This document shows, in pieces, positions 10,487 through 20,379 of a stretch of 64,000 nt of DNA. The notes beneath the pieces were generated by a model. It ran no database searches. It was not told the DNA's origin and was given only the letters and a program-made list of their open reading frames with translations. How positions within the stretch are numbered: position 1 is the first letter of the stretch; each line of letters begins with the position of its first letter. The stretch spans positions 2,914,001 through 2,978,000 of the forward strand of contig BSBN01000242.1 of NCBI GenBank assembly GCA_027924645.1. Direction: 5' to 3'. A program made the translations under genes and the position numbers. The DNA is from Cunninghamia lanceolata. Its lineage: Eukaryota > Streptophyta > Pinopsida > Cupressales > Cupressaceae.

Positions 10487-11556
10487 AAATCTTTATTCAT
10501 GCCTTAGTTTATTTTCACTTTTGTATATGCAATTTGTATTTTGTTTTAGACATATTCACATGTATTTTTCCAAAATCTAATTACATGTGAGACAAAGCAA
10601 GTCCCAAGTCAAATAGGACTCTTTTGTTGAATAAGTCAAAGTAGTTAGACTTTTTCCTAGATTAGCTCAAGGCCTCTCCCTATAAATAAAGAGGGCCCTT
10701 ATTGTAATTTTTATCTTTAATCTTATGCAACGAAGCACTGCCTAAATTGAGACTCAACTTTGAGACTTTCTGTTCAAATTGTACGATCAATTCTAATCAA
10801 TAAAGAAGGCAAAACTTGATATCAAACTTTGTGTTGAGTCGAATCTGTATGAGTGAGGATGTACATATGGCATTTTTGCTGATTTCTCTTATTGATGGAT
10901 TGGAGAAAGTGGTGTTTGGTTATCATGATTGGAGGATGTTCAAGATAAATCATATAATTTTGTGTTATATTATTTCCTTGAATTTGTGTGTTGAAACCGT
11001 TTCTTGGTGGAGAATTATAAAGACTTTGAGCTTGTAGTTGTTCACTTTGTATATGAATCGTGTTGAGGACTTGTAGACTTTGTGCTATAATTTTCAATTA
11101 CATTCATGTGGATCAGTGGTATTGTTAGTTGACAGACTTTGTGCTACAACTAGTGATACAGTTACTTTTAAAATCTTTCTGGGGTAATTTGAAGACTTTG
11201 TGCTTGGGATTATTCACTTGGTTCATGAATCTTTTTGTGAAGTAAGTTGAATGACTTTGTGCTTCAACTCACAAGAATATTGGTGATTACTGTTTAGGTT
11301 AATATTAGAAGTATAGAAGCATTATTGAATATTACCATGAAAAGTTGTAAACATCTTTTCTAAAAGAAGAGAAAATGATGAATGTAACACACCCCCTATA
11401 TGATCAGAGCTAGTGTAAATAAGTAGTTTTGTTTTGTTTCAATAAACAATAAAAAGGGAACCTCCCCTTTCTGAGAGGAGAGATTTATCTCATCACACTA
11501 TGGTTAATATAACCATTTTGTTGTTAGTGAGTTGACGTTAAAATATTCACCCAACA
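10484..11556 (+). mobile_element. LTR-like sequence with TATA box and polyadenylation signal
   Basis: The stretch has promoter-like order: TATAAATAAA at 10681, then AATAAA at about 10800, then a region with repeated GACTTTGTGCTT boxes (about 11070-11265). It starts near TGAAAATC (10484) and ends near CACCCAACA (11556), which would give TG...CA ends. There is no partner LTR in the window, so the call rests on layout only. Confidence 0.4.
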
Positions 11557-12724
11557 CATCTTTTGCTAGATTGTTTTGTCCAGTTACCATTTCCCTACCT
11601 GGGTTAGATGGGACAGACTGTAATGGAGTGGGAATGGTAACTAACTAATTCAAGGGTGGTGGATTATTGGGTCTTTGAGTACCTTGATATTGATTCAGTT
11701 GATATGGGGGTCTATTTCCTTGAAACCCCTGGTAAGAAGGCTTCGAGTAAGAAGTCTATTGCCTCTTGAGATTAATAATCTCATTTTAAAAGGTCCTGTG
11801 AATGTTCTGGACGTTATCCATCTCAGATGGAGGGACAGAGGGTGTTGGTATAGTGGGTTGCTGGGGAGTGGGAAAAGTGTAAATAGACACAGGTGTACAT
11901 GGTGGATTAGGGACTTCTTGGGGTAAGGGAATTGAAATTTCTGGGAACATTGGCATAGGAGGCTATGGAGGCAATTTTCCAACATCTATTAGGTTATTCT
12001 CTGCCCTCATAGCTAACTCATATGCTGCTAGTAGGGTCTGTCCTCCCAGAGATTGAATCATTACTGATATATCAGAATTGAAAGCTTTGAGATAGAAAAC
12101 AATTGCCATACCTGGTGATGGTCTAGCTACAGTAGGAATTCTATCTCAAGTCTTCTAAAATCTTGTGTTGAAGTCTGTTAGAGCTTCTTGAGGTGCTCTC
12201 TTTATAGTGATCAATTGTTGCAGTAGGCAGGATATATCACCCTTTTCGTTGAATCTCGCAAAGAAGACATCTCCAAGCTCATCCCACGTGGATATAGAAT
12301 TTGTAGGTAATGACCTATACCAATTCAGAGCTTTCCCCTTAAAAGAAGCCACCAACAATTGGATAACAATATTTTTCTCAGTAATAACATGCACTGCACA
12401 TACATCTGACACATCTTAGAGATGCTCCCCTAGTGTCTTGGCCTCTTCCCCATTGAATTTAGGCAACACTTTCAGAGCATTAGCTAGGATTGGGTCCCAT
12501 GTATCTGGTGGTGTTGGTAGGACAAGGGGACTGCTATTATTCTAATTTGCAAAACTCTGCGGTGGCGTAGGTGTTACCATATTTTTTTCAGATGCTGTTG
12601 CTACTCGATTCACCCTTCTTCTTGAAGTGGCTACTAATGGGGGTAGTAAGATCCTTGGATTAGTTGTTGATTGAGTTCTTGTCGTTGGTCCACAGCTCTG
12701 ACTCCTTGAAGCTCTTTGGTTCAT
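11557..12724 (-). pseudogene. Gypsy1 gag, N-terminal part
   Basis: Structural protein of the element. From about 12724 the frame runs through a basic Ser/Thr-rich start, then a retrotransposon-gag domain: VLPKFNGEE, VASFKGKALNWYRSLP and WDELGDVFFARF within 12412-12155, with a typical RAPQEALTDFNTRF end. After it comes a Pro-rich region (PPMPMFPEISIP near 11950) and SYQGFQGNRPPYQ near 11720. Frame changes and stops occur (12155, 11985). It is cut by the insertion below 11557 and continues at 8690. Confidence 0.75.
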
Positions 12725-12751
12725 ATGATCTTGATCAAAATTTCAAGAAAA

Positions 12752-12769
12752 GTTCCATCGGGCGTGCCA
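12752..12769 (-). other. Gypsy1 primer-binding site
   Basis: Just inside the 5' LTR the minus strand reads TGGCACGCCCGATGGAAC. It begins with TGG, as expected for pairing with a tRNA 3' CCA end. It is not the initiator-Met type used by the other elements here. I did not identify the tRNA. Confidence 0.55.
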
Positions 12770-12774
12770 AAAAC

Positions 12775-13989
12775 TGTTGATGATTAAAATTGCATAGGTT
12801 CTAGCACCAACATGTGAAGCTCCAAGAATGTGGGACTTGACACTTGAAGCAACATCTAGATTTTATAGAAGCTGGCTCTCCTTTTTCAATGAGGCTTATG
12901 TAAAGGTAAGAAAAACAAGATTACAGATACAATAAACAAAATTCTTAATTCTGTGGTGATGCACCAGATTTGTATATGTATCAACACTTAGCACAATGTT
13001 TAAACCTTTAGAATTTAGTTATATTGAAGAGCAATCAAAACATGATCAGTATGAATAGATGGCAAACATATTTTAGAAACAAAGGCCAAATTCAAAGCAA
13101 TTACATAGAGACACAGAGAATACCATCGAACAACATAAAACAAAGTTTCTTTTCATTAATAGATTAAGAAAGATACAAGAGGCACAAAACATGCAAAGTC
13201 TATATGCTTCTCCTTGAAACAACTATGAAGGGATAAAATGATACAATCCAGTTGTAGATAATACTTAGAATTCTCAATTTTTTATATGTCTCCTTGTATT
13301 ACAAAATTTCCCACTACTTATAGCCAAAATATCAACAGCTTGTAACTACTTTTGGACTTCAACTGAGACTCGAACTGATACTCAGGATCTTCATGGATCT
13401 GCAACTATTTTTGGCCCCTCACCCATTGGTTGATCGATACTGAGAATGTGATACTGTCTTGCAGTTCTATTGACACATGGTGATCTCCAATGGCTCCAAA
13501 AATATATTACGTGGCACCTTTTGCAGCAATGGCTACATTGCTTTGATACAAAAAGAAGAAACAAGAACTATAACACTTGGCACTTTCCATTTCACTGAGA
13601 AATGAACACAAGGCAGCATCTTGAAACTTCATACTGGGACATCTGGCGCTCTCCACTACATCGGGCTAATTTCCCTTAGTATTAAAGAAAATACATCATA
13701 ATGTGACACTTGGCACCTTCGCTGCTCTACTTTATAACTCAATATGTGTTAGCCTCCGCAGGTTTCAAAATGGGATAGATGGCACTATCCACAATCTTCA
13801 AAAGTCCTTTTAGTTTTCATTATCCACACTCCTGTAGGCAACATGTGGCATACTCCGCAGCACTTAGAAACTATAGCCAAAATTTTGTGGGGCCCATAGT
13901 ATATATCTTGTCACTCCTTGAAACTTTAACAAAATATAGGGACACGCAGCATCTTCCACACACTACAACAAATAAAACATGGTGACCTC
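12775..13989 (-). mobile_element. Gypsy1 5' LTR, 3' portion (R/U5 side)
   Basis: On the plus strand the LTR edge is TGTTGATGATT at 12775, next to the PBS. The LTR is split by element B at 13989/21510. Rejoined at one copy of the ACCTC target, it is about 1791 bp with TG...CA ends. A minus-strand TATA-like box (CTATAAGTAG, about 13313-13325) would place the transcription start near 13290, with some 500 bases of R-U5. The 13470-13985 part belongs to U3 and has repeated ACACNTGGC boxes. Confidence 0.65.
13472..13985. repeat. U3 array of ACAC-TGGC (G-box-like) motifs, first part
   Basis: Degenerate boxes related to ACACGTGGC recur every 30-70 bases: near 13472, 13507, 13573, 13637, 13705, 13774, 13841, 13941 and 13976. 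An exact ACGTGGC is at 13509. They are often followed by CTCC or TTCC and CAC or GCA. The array continues beyond element B at 21560-21925. In plants the ACGTGGC core binds bZIP/bHLH factors (G-box, ABRE); activity here is inference. Confidence 0.55.
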
Positions 13990-15114
13990 TATTTGCAAGA
14001 GACACTATAAGGCATGTCATGTGTTGTCATTGATGGCAACTATGTCCATTCCTCACATCCTCAGTGTAGTATCAAATCATACCGGAAGTTAGCTCCAAGA
14101 TGTGTCAAGTCTGGATTGGCAGGAACAAGGTATATGGTAGAGTTTAGCATTTTGATCAACGGATCTCTCCAGTTAATCATTGTATGTTGCAAATATGAGG
14201 TAGTGTAGAGGAATGTTAGGACAATCTAAATCCAAGATTTCAGCCTCTAATGACAAAGGGATTAAAAGTTATGAGCATCTGAGTACCAGGTCCTAATATG
14301 ACAAAATAGTTCAAGTGAAGAACACACCGACTTATGTTAGATCCTTGTGCGGATCTAGTAGAAGTATTTTGGTGAGTTGAGTATTGGATATAATGTTAGT
14401 GGGCGACATGGGTGGTGCCCTACAAGTGTTATTTCTAGTGCACATCAATATTGGTGTATGGATTCAGCCGATAGAACAGAGCACTTGTATTGTTTTTTAA
14501 GTTCTTCATAAGGCTGACAGAAAAGTGATTGAATTTCTTGAGGCAGATATATATAGCTGATGGATTTGAGTGTATAATGAATATAGTGTGTGCAATAATG
14601 GAGTAGTGTGAAAAGGCAGATCAAAGAATCGAAAGAGAAGAGATCTAAGGTCTGGATTATGGTAGAGCAATAAAACAGGACAGAGTAAAGATGAAGTGTA
14701 TCAGGTCGATATTTTGTACTTAACCAGAATTAAATCTTTGCATTGGTAGATGCCAATTATTAGTTCAAACACATTGTAATCTTCTTTCTATAGGCAGTGA
14801 GCCTTCCTTTGAGCAGTGAGCTTTGGACAGTGAGCCTGAATGCATGTGCATTCCCCATTTGTAATACTTTTAACAGAGTATAATCTTTGTGGGTTAACCC
14901 CCACCATGGTTTTTCCCTTAACCAGGTTTCCACGTCAAAAATCTTGGTGTCAAGTGTGTTATTTGTGTTTCTACTCACATGTTATTGATTCTTGCTTTTC
15001 ATGGTTACATTATTAATCTATTAAGAAGTGGTAAAGGAGAATTAACTACAACAAGCATTAAAGTTGTTAGACAATTGATTCACCCCCCCTTAGTTGTCAG
15101 CCCTAATTCCAACA
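13990..15114 (+). repeat. Element B left LTR
   Basis: It begins TATTTGCAAGAG, where the right copy has TGTTGGCAAGAG, so the TG end has mutated to TA. It ends CCTAATTCCAACA. A TATA-like run (GATATATATAGC, about 14546-14557) lies about half way in. It aligns along its length with 20380-21504. Confidence 0.9.
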
Positions 15115-15115
15115 A

Positions 15116-15130
15116 TTGGTATCAGAGCAA
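15116..15130 (+). other. Element B primer-binding site (initiator tRNA-Met type)
   Basis: TTGGTATCAGAGCAA lies two bases after the left LTR. TGGTATCAGAGC is the common plant PBS complementary to the 3' end of initiator tRNA-Met. Confidence 0.85.
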
Positions 15131-15174
15131 GGTTCCTTTGAAAAAGTTTAATAGCTTAAGGAAGATCTAGTAAA

Positions 15175-16473
15175 ATGCATGAATACAACCTTCAGGAACA
15201 ACTTAGACTTTCTTTAGAAGATCTTGATCAGTTGAGAGCCAAAGTTAGAGAATTGCAAGAGAATCTTAAAGATGCTGAAGACTTCATTGAGACTTTAAAA
15301 CAAAAATTGAGAAAATCCAATGAAAAGAGGAAGGAGCAACTTCTTCAACCAGGAAATCATTGTGAAGACAACAACAAGGATAAGGTCCTAAAAGAGAAGA
15401 CAAAGGAATGTGAGAAGTTATCTAAAGAAGTTGTTGTCCTAAAACATGAAATGGAATTTGGGGTGATAAGGTTAACCAAAGAAATTAAGGAAAGAAAGAA
15501 GACTGAAGAAGACCTAAAACAAACTCTGAAAGAAAGAATAGAAGAATACTGCAAGTTGGACGGAATTGTTGGCCATCTAGAGTCTGATCTACAGGAAAGT
15601 AGAAACAATGAAAGGGAGTTTGAAAGGCAATTTGTCATTCTCAAACATGACCTAGAAATTACAAATGAATATAAAGAGAAATTCAAGATAAGTTTAGCTA
15701 AACTTGAGGTGTTGCTTGACAGTCATAAGAAGGTAGATGATAAGCATGGTCTGGGATTTGAGAAAGGTGAAAGCTTTGGATTTGGTTAAAGAAATCGTGA
15801 TGCAAGAAATCAAAGAAGGAATCCTAGAAGACCTCCAGTAAGACAACCCAATGCTCAAAGGTATCCATCTTTCAATGGAAATTGTTTCAAATGCAATAAA
15901 TTTGGTCATAGAGCTACTCAATGCAGAAGTAAAGTAAATCAAAGTAATCCATCCTTCTCCGGTCAATGCTTCAATTGTAAGAGGTATGGTCATAGATCCA
16001 ATGAATGCAGAAGTATGATAATGAATAACTCTAACAATAGTGGAAATGGTAATTCCTTTAATGGATATTGTTTTGCATGCAATGGATTTGGACACATGGA
16101 AAATTAGTGCAGATCAAGAGGGAATCAAGTAAATAAGCAAAGAAATGTTGTGTGCTTCAATTGTAACCAATCCGGTCATTTTACAAGATTCTGCAAAAGC
16201 AAGAATAATGAAAGAAGAAGTTTGGTAAACAAAAAACCAGATGAGTAGAGACAAGACAAAGGCAAGGGCAAAATTGATGTGAATGAGATCTAGAATGAAA
16301 TGAGTAAGACATGGGTCAAGAAAAGTGCTATGAACAATAGTGATGGGTCCACATTGGAATCCGGTGCTGACAATTCCTCCAGAAATTGAATTAGGAGCTC
16401 TAGCTTAGGGGGAGAAGCATTAAAAATCAAATTCCCCCAACCAGTAAGTAGGCGCCTGAATCTAGCAAGATGA
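15175..16473 (+). pseudogene. Element B gag: coiled coil plus four CCHC zinc knuckles
   Basis: One frame from ATG 15175 to TGA 16471 (about 432 codons) is broken by five stops (15787, 16105, 16246, 16291, 16387) with no frameshift seen. Residues 1-190 are a long charged coiled coil ending in a DSHKKVDDKHGLGFEKGES segment, typical of plant Copia (Sirevirus-type) gag. Four knuckles of the CX2CX4HX4C form follow at 15883-15924, 15967-16008, 16069-16110 (a stop falls inside) and 16153-16194. The usual N-terminal gag half (UBN2/DUF4219-type) is absent; only 60 bases separate the LTR from the ATG. It would bind packaged RNA. Four knuckles are more than the one or two common in Copia gag. Confidence 0.85.
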
Positions 16474-16640
16474 GAGAAAATAATTTGGATTATTACAGAT
16501 CATTTGAAAGGATTTCTGGAAGAAAAGAAGTGGATATGATGATTTGCGGAGCAATTGAAGGTTGACTGTATGTAGAAATAGTGTAACCAGATGTGTTAGG
16601 GTAGAGCATTTATTACAAAGGCAAATTAGGTTTTGTGAAG

Positions 16641-16811
16641 TATAAAAGGGTAGTTCACTCTTCATTTGAATCACATACAAAGAAAGCATAAAGAATAGCA
16701 TCTGAGAAGAGATTTCAAATATTTGAAGTGTGACCGATGAATTTGCCTGCCAACCCTAATTTTGTGAAAAAGGTATTTATCTGTGAAGCTTTGACCCTGT
16801 AATCTTTTGCA
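16641..16811 (+). promoter_or_regulatory. Internal TATA box and leader before the second ORF of element B
   Basis: GTATAAAAGGG at 16640-16650 is a strong plant TATA-box match. It lies 170 bases before the ATG of the second ORF (16812), with a non-coding leader between. Gag ends at 16473, so the box is in non-coding DNA. It may drive a separate mRNA for the second ORF. That is inference from sequence and spacing. Confidence 0.45.
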
Positions 16812-19800
16812 ATGGCTACACCTTTGGTTGTTGATACTACTGAAAGGCCTCGACCCAAATTTAAAAGGCATCCACACAAATCAATAGAAGTTGACCCATT
16901 AGGTGCATTTTCAAGTATTCCATATGGTGTGCTGCATGTTGAAGATATTAGGGTCTATATTCATGCGAACATAGATGAATTTGGGGACTCAATGTATGTA
17001 GATTTGTTTGAGTCATCTTAGGGATGAAAATCATGACCTTAAACCTGAGTATAAGGCACTGCATGAAAAACATTTCATTCAGATGATGGGATTTCCAACA
17101 TTTGATGAAGATGAGTGGGTCCAGTATGTTTTAAGATGAATGCATGATGAGTTTTTGTGGCTGTTGAAACCATTCAAAATTACAAAGGATGTTATCAGAA
17201 TTGTGACTGGGTTAAATTCAACTGGTGGATCACCAATGTTGAAAATTGTGAAAAACCAGACAGTTACTGATGCAACCAATGCCCAGTTTGACAAAAGGGC
17301 AATGACCATCAATGACATTATTGAACCAGATGTTAAGTTTGCTTCTATGGTCATTGGTTACAAGATTTATCACTCCAGCAGGGAGAACTCTGTCTCCGGA
17401 ACTACCATATATGCTGCATACAAAATGTTAAAAGAAAATGTAGATTATGACTTGTGTGAATTATTACAGAACCAACTAATTGAGAACTTAAACAAAATTA
17501 AGAAAGACAAGAAACACACCTTCAAATATGGCACATTGGTTCTATGTTTATTTTTCTACTTTATGAATGAGGTACCTGGAGTAAAAGGTATACACTGGAC
17601 TAATGACGAGCCAGTGGCTATTCAGATCAGAGATCATCTACGCAGCATTGGTGAGTATAAAGCATAGAAAATTGCTATTTGGGGATACTTCAAGAATTTT
17701 CAGAATATGATGCATTCTAGAGAAAGAATCCCCAAATCAGTTGTTGAGAAGTACAAGAATGAAATATGCTTTATGGTTGATACTAATCAGTGCTTAATGG
17801 AAGCAGTAGAACCCAACACTGTTTGGATCATGCCCATGGGGTATGAGGTAGATGCAAAAATCTTAAATATGTATGCTCAACATCTTTTGAGCAAGCCTAA
17901 AGACACATCAGTTGAAAGATTTGGAACATATGAGGAACTAAGTGTAAAACTACATGATGAGCTCAGAAAACCTAAAACCAAAAGGAAAGTAAGAAAAGAA
18001 GTTGAGTAGTTGGCGAAGAATCTAGGCCTCACAAAGGAAGTTGTGAAGCAATTCAGGGAAAGAACTAAAAAGGTAGAGAAGGAGAAGCAGGATAAGAAAC
18101 AAGGTAGTACTCTGGTAGAATCCTCCTCCACATCAAGGACTACTAAAAGCTCTATTGCTGCTCTTGTTTCCCCAAAACCTACAAATCTTGAGACACCAGA
18201 AGCCACACCATCCGATGAAGGAGGAAAGAGAAAGAAAACAAAGGCCACAAGAATCTATAAGAGCACAAAAGTTGATGAAGAAGAAATAGATTCAGATGCT
18301 GAGGTAAAGGAGTTGAAAGCCTCTGGATCAAAAACAGCCAAGGTGACTAAGCAAAAGCCCTCCGGAAGAAAAAGGGAAAGAAAAAGGTAGAAGACAGATA
18401 CATATGTTGAGAAGCTCAGAATTTCTATGGAGGATGTAATAAAATCAGTCACTGTGGATGGAAATTTGAAACCCATGACTGAATTTTATGATGAATACAG
18501 TGATACAGATAAGAGGGTGTTAGAGGAAGCAACTGTTAGATATCTGAATAACTATAATAAGGCCCTGATTGAAATAACTTTTGATCTCCCTCAAAGTCTT
18601 GCAGACACTTTGGAGTTGAAGAAAGAAAATGCAAAAAGCAAGGATTTAGAGCTTAGAAAACATGTATTGATAAAACTATGCCCTCATATCACTCAAGTTC
18701 AAATGAATATGATATTTAAAGAAGTGAAGGATGAATTTAGGAGCAAGAAGAGAATGAACAAACTAATGCTTGGAGAATTAGATGAAATAGTTAAAGAAAC
18801 ATAGGAAATACTTGTAAGTGCATTAAAGAAACACAATCTTCCATTTGTTGAGGAGCAGACTGATGATGGGATTGATTCATCAATCCCAGATTTTGAAGAA
18901 ATGAAAACTGATGAGCATCAAACCAACGTTGATGACTCCTCTGATCCAGAAGTGGAACAAATAAACAAGGAAGATACATAGATGGTGGATAAAACTGATG
19001 ATATAGGAGATACTCTAATTCTTCCTAATCAATCTGGAAAAGAAGATAATGTTGAGAATACTGCTGCTACACAAGATCCTCAGGAACTGATTGCAGATGA
19101 TGAGAACAAAGGAAAGAATTCCCTTGCAGATGACACAGAGAAAGGTAAAGAAGAAGAAGATGGTGTAAATGTTGATGCACCTAACGAAAATAGTCCTAAT
19201 ACTAAGAAAACTCAAGGAAAGGAAAGTGGTCCAGAAATTGTGGCAAGAGACATTGCAAATGCAGTGAAGAGTTTTTTTAGTAAAGAAATGCTAGAGTTTG
19301 ATGAACTAGAACTGGTTCAAGGACCACTCAACCTAGATACTCTCTCTGCGGTCCAAATGATGAAGATGGCATCTTTCACACAAGCCAAGGCGAGAGAAAA
19401 GATATTGAAATCTCACGTAGAGGACAGTGAGTTGTTAGGCCTTGCATCTAGTATATTGGAGAAGATAATGCCAATGTTTTAGAAGAATCCATTTGATTCT
19501 CCCTCTGGAAATCTAAAGAGCCTTGTAAATTCTATAAGTACACACTTTGAGTCCTTTAAAAAATCTACAGAAGTTAAAGTTTTGAATGAATTTAATAGCA
19601 AAAGATTTGATGCACTTAAAGGCATGATTGGGGTAGATAGATTGGTGCTAGATAACAGTATAAAGAGTATTCAAAATGCTCTTTCAGGAGGCAATATATA
19701 TAAGTTTTTTTAATCTTTTCCTAAAGTCATAGAGGATATAGAAGATAAAATAAAGGATTCTAAATAGAAATTGTCAAGTATGTCCCAAGATTTTGATCCA

Positions 19801-20127
19801 TTGATAGTATCAGTGGTAAGTAAGGAGTGTCAAGCAATCAGCCTGATGGAAGAAATAAATAAGTTGACAAGAGAAAAGGAGAACATTGAAGCAATAATGG
19901 GTGAGCTCTAGGGACTAATTTCCCCTAAGATAGAATAAATATTCAATGTTGTGATAGAAGCCCAAACTATTGCACAAACAAGTGATCCCATTGACCTCCA
20001 GAAGGCTGAAGCACAAGCATTTTTGTTCAGTGGCCACATTTCAACTTTGAATAGTATGAAGAAGAGTTGGGATAGAGAGTTGGGCCTGCTAAATAATATT
20101 ATTGGAGATATACTTAAGTATATGTAA
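16812..20127 (+). pseudogene. Element B second ORF (about 1100 codons), unknown accessory protein
   Basis: It starts at ATG 16812. After one single-base frameshift near 17010 it stays in one frame to a TAA at 20125, interrupted by TGA at 17137 and by ten stops (17665, 18007, 18388, 18802, 18979, 19480, 19711, 19765, 19909, 19936), eight of them TAG. The first 380 residues form a helical domain with FKITKDVIRIVTGL and FKYGTLVLCLFFYFMNEV. A Lys/Glu-rich, probably nuclear-type, basic segment follows (18010-18390), then helical and acidic parts and a coiled-coil end. It has no pol motif and I recognise no known family. Its size, place before the 3' LTR and layout resemble the extra ORF of Gypsy1. 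Alternatives are an env-like gene or a captured host gene. Confidence 0.7.
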
Positions 20128-20220
20128 ACATAACTTAAGGATTGTTTGTACATATGTGGCATTGTATACAGAATTTTTGGGTGAATTTTGCTTTGTAGAT
20201 TCCATCCTTTGCCATTGATG

Positions 20221-20379
20221 TCAAAGGGGGACTGAGAGACAATGAAAAATGAAAGAAAATGAAGAATTCATCAAAGGGGGAGCAGTGGAAGAATATATAA
20301 GTGCACACAGTAGGGGGAGTCAGTCATGACACTTAGTCATTTTTCACTAAATGTTGCCATCAATGCCAAAGGGGGAGAT
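20221..20379 (+). other. Repeated polypurine tracts of element B
   Basis: Four similar purine tracts precede the right LTR: CAAAGGGGGAC at 20222, CAAAGGGGGAG at 20272, TAGGGGGAG at 20311 and CCAAAGGGGGAGAT at 20366-20379, the last touching the LTR. The last primes plus-strand synthesis. Multiple polypurine tracts are a known feature of Sireviruses and support that affiliation. The stretch 20128-20220 shows nothing else. Confidence 0.7.

Larger units (their letters stand above)
8690..11556 (+). mobile_element. Fragment of another LTR element inserted in Gypsy1 gag
   Basis: Gypsy1 gag reads on the minus strand up to about 11557 and resumes at about 8690; the 2.9 kb between is foreign. On the plus strand it has a hairpin-repeat region (8729-9855), the end of an ORF (9969-10486) and an LTR-like stretch ending CACCCAACA at 11556. 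That is the order internal region, last ORF, 3' LTR. No matching 5' LTR is seen, so it looks 5'-truncated or deleted. I could not find a target-site duplication, so both borders are approximate. Confidence 0.5.

Noticed and set aside
8690..11556. Complete LTR element with a 5' LTR at about 8690
   Set aside because: No direct repeat between the left end and 10484-11556 could be found by eye, so only a fragment is claimed.
17877..18248. 123-codon minus-strand frame as a gene
   Set aside because: It is antisense to the Lys/Glu-rich part of the element B second ORF; its Ser/Phe-rich composition is the mirror of that.
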